Origin: Lobosporangium transversale
Taxonomy: Eukaryota; Mortierellomycota; Mortierellomycetes; Mortierellales; Mortierellaceae
DNA: 64,000 bases
NCBI RefSeq assembly: GCF_002105155.1
Contig: NW_019029038.1
Coordinates: forward strand, 178,086 to 242,085
Direction: 5' to 3'
Shown here: piece by piece, positions 23,054-31,487 of the stretch
Layout: the number at the start of each line of letters is the position of its first letter
How positions within the stretch are numbered: the first letter of the stretch is position 1
Program-made: the position numbers and the translations under genes
Notes under the pieces: model-generated
Database searches by the model: none
What the model saw: only the letters and a program-made list of their open reading frames with translations
Told to the model about the DNA's origin: nothing

Positions 23054-26000
23054 ATGATTGATTTTGAAAATCTAAAAGTATGCACACTCAACGTCTGTTC
23101 AATTTTCAACCAAGAAAAACGAAGGACGCTCTTCCAATGGCTCAAGACTCAGCCATACGATGTCATTGCTTTGCAGGAAACAGATACCCAGCATCCGCAA
23201 TGGACAACAGTCAAAAATAATCAGTGGACAAGAGAATGGGGTGCAGGAAAAGCAGTGTTTACAAAGCATTGTGCGATCCTCATCAACAACCCTCGTCTCT
23301 TCTACACTCTAAAACAAGACTTTCTCAATGGACGTATTTTAGCGATCGATCTGTATGTCGATGACAACATGGATGAACGTCTTCGCATGATCAACATTTA
23401 TGTCCCGAGTTCATATGTTTCGGATGTCTCCCTTTCAGAGTTTATTGAAGAATTTCCTGATGAACTCCTTACGCAAGATGACTACCCTCTCGTTGCCCTT
23501 GGTGACTTCAACTCTGTCACCAGCACTACACTAGACCGCAACCCTCCCACCAACGATGTTAGAGCCACCCGCTGGCCTCGCCTTGGTCCACTCTTTACAA
23601 GACTAGGTGTGATCGATGTTGCCCCTCCTCCTTCTAGAGATCCCGCTGGAGATATTGTCGAGACCCACTTCACTCATGTTTCGAGACTTAGATGGTGCAC
23701 CATGACAAGGATTGACTATATTATGGTCTCTCATGCTCTCTTGCCCACTGTTTCTAGTTACAAGGTCTCTACTATGCCGATTATCAAGACTGATCACAGG
23801 ATCGTTGAAGTTGTGATAAACACCTCCAAACGTCCAAACCCTCCGCCTCGACCCATGCCTGCCCTGCCTACTGGTAACGACGATGATGATGAGCCAACAG
23901 CAGCAGCAGCACGGAATCCGGCAGTGATCACAAAGCCAGTCCTCATCCTTGACACTCGAATCTTACGCGACCCTGCTTTCCAAACCGAGATCCGCTCCCT
24001 TATATCTCGCTGTCTGAGGAAACGCGCCTCTCATCCTACTCTTTTTCAGTCCGCTGGAGAGTTTTGGGATGACTGTAAGAAAAAGTGCTTGTTTGCAGGA
24101 CTACGATATCGCAAAAAGAAGCGCTTCAATGACACTAGGGAAAGAATCGACCTCCAAAAGACTCTGAAAGAGGCTGATCTTGCCCTTGATAACCAGCCAA
24201 ACGACCCTGACGCCATAAGCAATCTTTTCGAAGCGAGGGAGCAACTACGGAAACATGAAGCGTATCGTATGGAACGAGACATCACTCTGTCCAAGATCGA
24301 ATGGATTGAAGAAGGTGAACGAGCCTCGCCGCAATTTACCAAAAAGCTCAAGAAAGGCTATGCAAAGCGCTCTATCTTGTCGCTCAAGGACAGTTCCGGC
24401 AACCGCACAACTCTGCAACAAGGAATGGAGGAAATAGCACGCTCCTTCTACGAGAAGCTATACACCTCTGGACACACTGACGAGGCCGCCCAGGATCTCT
24501 TGTTGGCTGAAATCACCGACAGGATTCCTCCCGCTCTCACCACTAGTCTTGATGCTGATATCTCTCTTCAGGAGATTGAAGCCTCTATAGACTCGATGGC
24601 TGATAGATCCTCGCCTGGTTCCGATGGTCTTCCTTACGAATTCTACAAGACCTTCAAGAGAGAATTGGCTCCTATATTGCTCGAAGTCGTTAACAGTGTT
24701 GATGTCGAAGGTGGTGACCTCCCAGTCTCTCACCGGAAAGCCTTGACAACGTTGATCTTCAAGAAGGGTGACAATGAACTGATGCAAAACTATCGTCCCA
24801 TCTCTCTGACTCAATGTGATTACAAGATCTTCACCAAGGCTCTGACTAATCGCATCAATCCTGCAGCTAAACAGGTTATAGGTGAATGGCAAACTGGCTT
24901 TATTCCAGGACGACAAGGTCATGACAATGTCAGGTTGCTAGAACTAGTGGCTCTCTCTCTTCAGTCTGGAGATAAAGGAGATGCTGCTATCCTCTCCCTT
25001 GATCAAGAAAAAGCGTACGATCGTGTCGAGTGGTCATATATGCATCGAGTCCTAGAGGCCTTTGGCTTTGGCCCTCGCATTCGTTCCTGGGTGCGAAGCT
25101 GCTACTCTGATCTCTCTGCCACCATTGTCATGAACAGAAACCAATCGAATCCGTATCAGGCACGCAGAGGCTTGCGTCAAGGTGATCCTCTGGCTCCGCT
25201 CCTGTTCAACTTTGTCTTGGAACCTTTTCTTCTGTACTATGAGCATCACGCGACGGGCATTCCTACTGTTGGTATTCCTTTTAAAGTGGCTGCTTTTGCT
25301 GATGATACGACGCTTGGTGTTGCTCCAGGAGACGAACAGCATGTGTTGCGTGCTATCGAGCTGCATGAGTATGCGTCTGGTGCCAAGGTGAACAGACAAA
25401 AGACGGCTCTGATCCCGTTCACGGCGAATGCTACGATGGTGATCCACCTTAATGGCTTCATTGCTCGTCCCTTTAATGAACCTTTTGTTCATCTCGGCGT
25501 GGTTATCCAAGCTAAAGGTCGCGACTTGCCAGTCATTGAGCGAGCTCTCCTACAAACAATGCAGACGACGGTTAGCACCTGGCGCTTTCGACGTCTCTCC
25601 TTTCAAGGACGAGTGACGGTTGCCAACACTTACTTTCTTTCCAAGCTTTGGCACGTTGCTCCTTTCTACTCCTTTTCTCCAAACTTCTTCAAGTCGATTG
25701 ACAGGTTGACAAAGAAGATTTTGTGGAATGATCAAGTTTCTCGAGTCTCGCTGGCATGGTATCGCCGACCCAAGAACAAGGGAGGCTGGAACCTAATTGA
25801 CCCTAGGACCCAGTGTCAGGCACTCATGGCTAAATGGATGGCTCGATGGCAGCTACAGGATGCACGATGGAAACCTATATTCACAGACATGGCCCAATCG
25901 TACTACAGAAAGACCTCTGTCCAACAGACAGAACAATTTTTGGAAGCTCCTCCTCTTGCCTCGACTGACATCCGCCATAGAACTGAAATCCAACGCGCAA

Positions 26001-27469
26001 GAACCTCGGTCTTTGAGGCTGTCAAGGCTTTTGCACAGCTGGACGTCAAAAGAAAGGTCACTCCTGCTGATCGTGTGCCTCCTGCACTTGCTCAAGCTCG
26101 AGGACTGACGACAGTCTTTGGCAAAGATGTCCCCATGGCTCTATTCACGGTCAAGAAGGCTCGTAAGTATATTGAATGCAATGCGCTGAAAGCTTGGATA
26201 GCTAAGCCTGTCTCTCGTAGCATTTACCTTCGCCCGCCAATCTACAAGCACATCAGGTTCATGGACCGCAAACCATGGCCGAATATCCAGCACACTCCTA
26301 TTCCTGACAAACAGTGGGATCGCTTTTTCTCTGATCGGTTGCACAGCAAACACAGATATACAAATGAGCGACACCACCTGTACCTGGTCGCACACCATGT
26401 CTACCAGACGAATGGAATCAAGAGCAAGTACAAGTACAACACCCCGGTCTCTCCAGATTGTCGACGATGTGGAACAGATGGAGCACCAGCAGCCTTTGAG
26501 TCTCGAGGGCATGCCTTTCATGACTGTCCAGAAGTGCTAGAGTTGTGGAACGCATGTCGAGGATGGATAAAGGAATTAGTGCCTGAGCTAGATCTTCGTG
26601 ATAATGCTGCACAAGACCAACTATGCTGGCCCGAGGTCAAGTCGCTGCCTGCAGTTGTCATTCACATACATGCAACTGTCACGCAAGTGATTTTCAAGAC
26701 TTACTGCAAGTTGGGAGACAAGGAAACAGTGCCAGAAGGCGTCCTCAAGGCTAAAGCCATAGCAGCGCTGCGATACCGCATCAAACTGGAGTGGGAAAGA
26801 GCGCACTATAAGGATCAGGTCGAGCGAGAGCGACAGAAGAGTGGAGAGGTTGCTGACGACGACAGTGAGGATGAGGACAATGATGACAACAATGTTCAAA
26901 AGTTTCTGCAGGAATGGAACTATCCACCACACATCCGAGTGGAAGGAGAGGAGCTAATCTTTGGAGGGATAATGAATATTGCGACAGTAGCAGCAGCGAT
27001 GAACAGACCAGCGATAGAAGGAGCAGAGATGGAGGACGAGGTGATGGAAGAAGAAAGAGAAGTTGGTCAGGAAGAAGTTGCAAACAGAGAATTCACACCC
27101 TCTCTTTTTAAAAAAGAGGACAAGCGTGTGAATTTTTTTCAGTTCATTTTTTTAAGGTTTCAGATCTTTTTTTTGCTGTTTAATTTTTTTCTTTATTTCT
27201 GTCTCAGTGCAAATGTACTAGCTACGGCGACACACTTTACGCGCTGTCCGACAGAACTCCCGGAATTTGATATCAGACTCAAGTTGCCGCAGAGTCTGAT
27301 GGATCGCATCCTCGGACTTCTCATACCTAGAGAGAAGCCCAAGGTAGTAATTCCTACTTTCCTCGGAGACCTCCCTGTAATGGAGGATCCGACGGGCCCT
27401 CGACGTGTACCGGTAGAGGTCCGCAAGCTCCGACACCAGTACGGAATGGAGCTTGTCTTCCTCATCTGA
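23054..27469 (+). CDS. LINE ORF2, endonuclease and reverse transcriptase
   Basis: An intact 1471-aa ORF. Residues 1-255 form an exonuclease-endonuclease-phosphatase (APE) domain with LQETD (Glu42), LGDFNS, DYIMVS and TDHR. The reverse transcriptase follows from about residue 560 with FKKGD, NYRPISL, GFIPGRQ, LSLDQEKAYDRVEW, RGLRQGDPL and the catalytic FADD (Asp750 and Asp751). A C-terminal zinc-finger-like motif begins at Cys1136 (CRRCGTDG, then ESRGHAFHDC). No RNase H domain is seen. Family knowledge: the enzyme nicks target DNA and copies element RNA by target-primed reverse transcription. From about codon 1350 the frame becomes low complexity, and its last 84 codons run antisense to another ORF, so the biologically meaningful end may lie near 27110. 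Confidence 0.92.
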   Translation: MIDFENLKVCTLNVCSIFNQEKRRTLFQWLKTQPYDVIALQETDTQHPQWTTVKNNQWTREWGAGKAVFTKHCAILINNPRLFYTLKQDFLNGRILAIDLYVDDNMDERLRMINIYVPSSYVSDVSLSEFIEEFPDELLTQDDYPLVALGDFNSVTSTTLDRNPPTNDVRATRWPRLGPLFTRLGVIDVAPPPSRDPAGDIVETHFTHVSRLRWCTMTRIDYIMVSHALLPTVSSYKVSTMPIIKTDHRIVEVVINTSKRPNPPPRPMPALPTGNDDDDEPTAAAARNPAVITKPVLILDTRILRDPAFQTEIRSLISRCLRKRASHPTLFQSAGEFWDDCKKKCLFAGLRYRKKKRFNDTRERIDLQKTLKEADLALDNQPNDPDAISNLFEAREQLRKHEAYRMERDITLSKIEWIEEGERASPQFTKKLKKGYAKRSILSLKDSSGNRTTLQQGMEEIARSFYEKLYTSGHTDEAAQDLLLAEITDRIPPALTTSLDADISLQEIEASIDSMADRSSPGSDGLPYEFYKTFKRELAPILLEVVNSVDVEGGDLPVSHRKALTTLIFKKGDNELMQNYRPISLTQCDYKIFTKALTNRINPAAKQVIGEWQTGFIPGRQGHDNVRLLELVALSLQSGDKGDAAILSLDQEKAYDRVEWSYMHRVLEAFGFGPRIRSWVRSCYSDLSATIVMNRNQSNPYQARRGLRQGDPLAPLLFNFVLEPFLLYYEHHATGIPTVGIPFKVAAFADDTTLGVAPGDEQHVLRAIELHEYASGAKVNRQKTALIPFTANATMVIHLNGFIARPFNEPFVHLGVVIQAKGRDLPVIERALLQTMQTTVSTWRFRRLSFQGRVTVANTYFLSKLWHVAPFYSFSPNFFKSIDRLTKKILWNDQVSRVSLAWYRRPKNKGGWNLIDPRTQCQALMAKWMARWQLQDARWKPIFTDMAQSYYRKTSVQQTEQFLEAPPLASTDIRHRTEIQRARTSVFEAVKAFAQLDVKRKVTPADRVPPALAQARGLTTVFGKDVPMALFTVKKARKYIECNALKAWIAKPVSRSIYLRPPIYKHIRFMDRKPWPNIQHTPIPDKQWDRFFSDRLHSKHRYTNERHHLYLVAHHVYQTNGIKSKYKYNTPVSPDCRRCGTDGAPAAFESRGHAFHDCPEVLELWNACRGWIKELVPELDLRDNAAQDQLCWPEVKSLPAVVIHIHATVTQVIFKTYCKLGDKETVPEGVLKAKAIAALRYRIKLEWERAHYKDQVERERQKSGEVADDDSEDEDNDDNNVQKFLQEWNYPPHIRVEGEELIFGGIMNIATVAAAMNRPAIEGAEMEDEVMEEEREVGQEEVANREFTPSLFKKEDKRVNFFQFIFLRFQIFFLLFNFFLYFCLSANVLATATHFTRCPTELPEFDIRLKLPQSLMDRILGLLIPREKPKVVIPTFLGDLPVMEDPTGPRRVPVEVRKLRHQYGMELVFLI
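27090..27134. other. Hairpin at the end of the LINE coding region
   Basis: A perfect 9-bp inverted repeat (AATTCACAC, 27090-27098, with GTGTGAATT, 27126-27134) encloses a second complementary pair, CCTC with GAGG around a T5/A6 core. A T-rich stretch follows. It lies between the conserved end of ORF2 and the stop codon of the antisense ORF. It could be a LINE 3'-end recognition structure or a two-way RNA end signal. Confidence 0.6.
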
Positions 27470-27892
27470 GTCAACAGACTCTTCAAGCGACTCCGAGGAT
27501 CGCTTGCGGGACAGAGGTGGGTTACCCCTATCCGACGAGGCAGCGGGAGGAAAGAAACGTTGACTTGCGGGCACCTGAGGACTCGGGGACAGCAAAATAA
27601 AGGTCTCATCAGCACCGACAGAGGAGATCTCATCAGGGATCTCAATCGCAGAGAGGTTGGATGAATCCGTATGCCACAGAGGCAAAGTCTCTTCACTCTT
27701 CACCTGCGATAGAGCAGGCGAGGAGTGTCTGGTGGCAGCACCAGAAGACGAGGAAGCAAAAGACCCAACAACAGGCAGGGAAGACTCCGCACCGGCACTG
27801 GTCGTGTCAGAGCTAACTGACTCAGGAGAAGGCTCCCTACACTTGACGGAGGCACCTCCGAAGCTAACACTACGACGAAGAGAGGCAGACAT
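27218..27892 (-). CDS. Antisense ORF at the 3' end of the LINE, unknown function
   Basis: An open frame of 224 aa from the Met at 27892 (the frame extends upstream to 28009). The first two thirds are Ser/Pro-rich and probably disordered (RRSVSFGG, SRKRSSESLEESVDSDEEDK). The last 80 residues look like a compact helical domain (ELADLYRYTSRARRILHYRE, then EESRNYYLGLLSRYEKSEDA). Its composition matches LINE ORF1 more than host genes. The stop codon is followed within about 25 nt by AATAAA in sense, a normal polyadenylation signal. It overlaps the last 84 codons of ORF2 in antisense. It may be a LINE accessory gene or a host gene into whose 3' end the LINE landed. No family is recognised. Confidence 0.5.
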   Translation of the reverse strand: MSASLRRSVSFGGASVKCREPSPESVSSDTTSAGAESSLPVVGSFASSSSGAATRHSSPALSQVKSEETLPLWHTDSSNLSAIEIPDEISSVGADETFILLSPSPQVPASQRFFPPAASSDRGNPPLSRKRSSESLEESVDSDEEDKLHSVLVSELADLYRYTSRARRILHYREVSEESRNYYLGLLSRYEKSEDAIHQTLRQLESDIKFREFCRTARKVCRRS

Positions 27893-28170
27893 GGTTGTTG
27901 TTATAGTTGTGATGGAGGTGGAGGAAGGTGCAGACAGGAAACTTGAAGCGAAAAGGCAAAGGTTGCAATGAGTTGAGGAATGAGGAATGGAGCAGAGATG
28001 GAGCTGCAATTTATGTGTTTTTCCGTCTCATGCTGCCATCGCCATTCACAGGCTCGCCTCTGACTCATTCTTCCAGTTGATCAGATGGTGTGCTCATGCA
28101 TCATTCTGATTGGTCCAGGCGCAGGCTTGGCAAACATTGCCTATAAAAAGATTTCAGGAAAATAAGGAAC

Positions 28171-28217
28171 ATGGAGATGGAGATGGAGATGGAGATGGAG
28201 AGGAGAGGAGAGGAGAT
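28171..28217. repeat. GGAGAT / GGAGA tandem repeat
   Basis: About five ATGGAG units are followed by AGGAG units. Some LINEs end in short tandem repeats instead of poly(A), so this tract is one candidate for the 3' end of the element. Confidence 0.75.
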
Positions 28218-28683
28218 GAGGAGGAAATGAGGACATGGCGGAAATGATGGTGATGAGCGGAGGAAGATGTCATTTTCAAGTTGATCTTTTTTTTCTTTCC
28301 TTTTTCCCTTTTCTCCCTTTTGGTGGCGTCTTGGTCTTCTCCCTTTTCCTTATTTGCTTCGCCTTTTTATATTTTTTATTTTTTATTTTTTATTTTTATT
28401 TTTATTTTTATTATTTTATTATTATTTTTATTATTTTATTTTCACCTCTCCCCCTTGTACACTATTCCCTATACCCTTTCTTTCATGGATCCACTCGGCG
28501 GTACTGCATTAGGTTCGGTCGGTGGCCTTCCACAATATTTCCACGATAGTCATTTTTCAGCTCATGCCCATGGCGCTTTTTTTCGTAGTATAGAATATGA
28601 ACTAGAGTAGAAAGTCACGTGGGAGAATACCGGCGTGAATCGTAGGAACGACCTGGCTCCAGAAATAAAAACCTCCATCGGAG
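28218..28683. other. Spacer with T-rich repeats and a short ORF
   Basis: This contains a (TTTTA/TTA)n tract at about 28375-28440. A 41-codon frame (28483-28608) starts MDPLGGTALGSVGGLPQYF and has a reasonable composition, but no recognised match or splice partners. Nothing else is supported. Confidence 0.4.
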
Positions 28684-28756
28684 GCTCGTTTAGCTCAATC
28701 GGTAGAGCGTGAGACTCTTAATCTCAAGGTTGTGGGTTCGACCCCCACATTGGGCG
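28684..28756 (+). tRNA. tRNA-Lys (anticodon CTT)
   Basis: The 73-nt cloverleaf has a D-arm GCTC-AATCGGTA-GAGC, anticodon stem TGAGA/TCTCA with loop CTCTTAA (anticodon 28717-28719), T-arm GTGGG-TTCGACC-CCCAC, and A and B boxes in place. It has no intron. The acceptor stem pairs GCTCGTT with ATTGGGC, which gives two G-T wobbles and one T-T mismatch; the fragment at 21079 has the perfect version, GCCCGGT. A TTTT soon after the 3' end can act as Pol III terminator. Probably functional, but the weak acceptor stem leaves doubt. Confidence 0.85.
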
Positions 28757-29145
28757 ATAAAATTTTATTACTGCCAGATGTCAGTTAGTTAGCATTGATG
28801 AAGATTACAGTTCCAGTCATCTATCAAGCGGTTTGATTTTTTTTTTTTTAAATTTACGGCTTTAGATACTGCTGACATGTGAAATCGAGTCTGAGGATTC
28901 TGAGTATAAGTACTTTCTCATGTCCGCTCGGCGGCAAATGCATGTTCATCTGTCTCATCTTTTTTCTTTCCGATTCTGGGTCCTTACTTACATGCGCTAA
29001 CGTTGTCAAATGGATTGCTCTGCACTTTTTTACTCCTGAAATCTTTGTCCTACCTCTTTCTTTTCCTTTTCCACAGCTATTCGTGCGTCTGTGCAACCGT
29101 CCAAGCAACAAGTCATTATTTTAGTGTGTTTACATATCCCTCGTT

Positions 29146-31394
29146 ATGATTGTGGATCATTTAATCACTAGGACGGGCATCCGTTCCCTTGGGTTATTGA
29201 TTGGTGCCATTGTGCCAATGGCTTTATCCTATTTTTGCTACATGCTTGCCTATAAAGAATCTCCCTTCTTCATCTTGCTTGATCATCTTCCACTCATCAT
29301 CCAACTCCTAAACACTGATGTTTCAACGCTGGGTCACAATGACACCGGTTTGCTTGATCTTCTTAGACCATTTCACCAACATCTAATTTCTGAGGCCTCC
29401 ATATCCAATATTTCTCCCTCTGCAGCAGCCACGCATCCTTCCACGACCCCCATAGCATCTGCAGTATCATCAGCATTGTCAGCCGCTAAATTGACCCTCA
29501 AGGATACCGCTGATGTTGCCGCGGAATCCATCGTCCATGACTTGCCTTCTAAGGTTGCCCACTCACTCCCTTCACCCATTGTTAACGTCTTCATAGCTGT
29601 CCTAAAATATCTCGATCGCCATGGTTATCGAGACCCCAAAAACATTCCTGGATTTCAATATCTTGTTGCGTTACAGCCCCTTATGCACTTTTTAAAGCCC
29701 GTGCTAAATTTCCTCTCCTCACATCGGACATTGACTGCGATTGTAACTATGTTACATCTTTGGATGGCAGCAGAGCTAGTGTTTTATATTCTGTTTTTGA
29801 AAAAACTTAAGCGCTTACAGACTGTAGATAATGTCATTCAGGGAATTAAATCCAAGGCCGAGAGAGAAGAGATCTTTCAACGGTGCTTGGAAACTGTGGA
29901 AGATGGAGATGGCGCTAAGAAATGGGTTGAGTGTTGGTTTGACACTAGCCGCAAGAAACCCGCCCGTTTTGAGGACATTGGGCGACAGAATATGGTTTGT
30001 TGGCAAGTACTTTTTTTGTATTTTTTTGACAAATATTCGTGTCTTACAACAAAAGAACATCATACACAAGCTGGTGAAAGTGATTTAAGCAGAGCTGAAA
30101 TAATAGGCATTGTGTATGTTACGCATTATTTTCAAAGCCATTATCCTCTAATGCGTTATTATTTCACTTTATGTTACAGGTTTGTATGGGCATTATGGGC
30201 TACTTCAGTTGAACAGGTCACCAAGGAGGAACTCTTGGAGGCTGAGCAGATGATTGATACTATTGAGAGAGTCAAGCTGATAAAATTTGCAGATGGATTC
30301 AATCCTAATGTTAAGTGTATTCGTCCCAATCTCGATCCTGTCGTTGCCTCGCATCGCCCCCTGATCTATTATCTGGTAGGATATCACATACATTGCGCTT
30401 TCATGGGAAAATAAAGTTTCCTTTCCCTGATCAATAGAGTCAACAAAACTAACCCACATTTCTATGCAACTATGTGTGTTCACAGTTAGTTTGGGTGGCC
30501 AATACCCTTGCTAACGTAGCTTTTCGGGCTTTAGGCTTCAAGGGATATACTGAACAGGGTTCCAGCCATTCCTCAAAATTACCAAATGGAACCGGTCGAT
30601 GCCCACCAGATCTTGCCTATTGGTATAGATCCCCCTCAAGCCCTCAAAACGAGATCCCGCTAGTGTTTATTCAAGGCGTAGGGATTGGCCTTGCCCAATA
30701 TATCTATTTGATCATCGCCTTGGCGTGTATCTCCCGTCCATTAATTCTTATCGAAGTTCCTTATATCTCTAATAAGCTCGTTCAGACGGATTGCATGACG
30801 CCCGATGAGACGTATCTTGCCATTAAACGAATACTCAACAGACATTCCTATCAGAAAGCAACATTTATGGGTCACTCTCTTGGAACTATGCTCTGCGCCG
30901 CTGTCTGCCGCGCAAGCTCTGCAAATACTAGCGACTCAATCGTAGCTGGATTGGTCCTTGTGGATCCCATCTGTTTCCTCACGCATCACTCTATTGCTCG
31001 CAACTTTGCATACAGGATCCCTACGACCGCCTGTCAATTGGTAATAGACCTTTTTGCGTCTCGCGAAATCGGTACGTCTTGGTACATTATGCGCAGATTT
31101 TGTTGGTATCAGTGCATCATGTTCCCTATCGCATGGGCCAATCGCCATCAAAAGCCGTTGCCTTTTCAGGGCAAGTTATCACCAGTGTTACCGGAGAAGA
31201 CACGCATATTTTTATCTAGAAAAGATAGCCTCCTAGATATGGACAAAGTTGCAGAATATCTTCGGACCCAAGTTGGTCTCGTGGAAGGTCGAGAAGAGGG
31301 TGAGCTAGTGATGGTGGAGGAAATGGAGCACGGAGAATTTATGCTACATCCAAGCTGGATCTTCAGGATCGTCAAGGCTGCAAGCGAGTCCTGA
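29146..31394 (+). CDS. Membrane-anchored alpha/beta hydrolase
   Basis: Three exons (29146-30002, 30180-30375, 30486-31394) give 653 aa with matching phases. An N-terminal hydrophobic helix (about residues 14-38) and a second near residue 200 (IVTMLHLWMAAELVFYILFL) anchor the protein in a membrane. The catalytic domain is in the last exon: FIQGVGIGL, nucleophile elbow GHSLG (Ser482), an Asp in SRKDSLLD and a His in MEHGEFM, the usual triad order. The substrate is unknown; lipids or esters are likely for a membrane hydrolase. The first intron starts with GC instead of GT (G|GCAAGT): only this donor restores the frame and gives the family-like join VCW-FVWALW. The gene converges on N-acetylglutamate synthase, with 93 bp between stop codons. 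Confidence 0.82.
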
Positions 31395-31487
31395 ACAAGA
31401 ATTTTTTTTTTTTTTTTTTTTTTCATTTTCCCATTGTAGCATAGACTAATCATAACCTAATTAACAATAAAATTCGATATTGATATT

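Larger units (their letters stand above)
21105..28170 (+). mobile_element. Non-LTR retrotransposon (LINE), apparently intact
   Basis: A two-ORF LINE with no frameshift or internal stop in either ORF. ORF1 (21253-22917) has a CCHC knuckle. ORF2 (23054-27469) has an AP-type endonuclease and reverse transcriptase. The left edge is taken as the end of the tRNA-Lys fragment. The right edge is uncertain: candidates are the hairpin near 27134, the GGAGAT tandem tract beginning at 28171, or the tRNA-Lys at 28684. No target-site duplication or terminal poly(A) could be identified by eye. The DNA from 21250 to about 28000 looks richer in G+C than the host genes around it. Related LINEs are common in Mucoromycota (Tad/L1-like); the clade is not assigned. 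Confidence 0.85.

Noticed and set aside
26621-27083. Minus-strand frames opposite the end of LINE ORF2
   Set aside because: Their Leu/Ser-rich composition mirrors the acidic, Glu/Asp-rich end of ORF2. Unlike the 27218-28009 frame they have no independent support.
28235-28549. 104-codon plus frame rich in F and L
   Set aside because: It is the translation of the TTTTA repeat tract.
28483-28608. 41-codon frame starting MDPLGGTALG as a real small protein
   Set aside because: Composition is acceptable, but there is no homologue known to me, no splice partner and no clear promoter, so it was not listed as a gene.
21079-28756. The two tRNA-Lys segments as an exact target-site duplication of the LINE
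   Set aside because: They differ at three of 26 positions and the sequences just outside them are unrelated.
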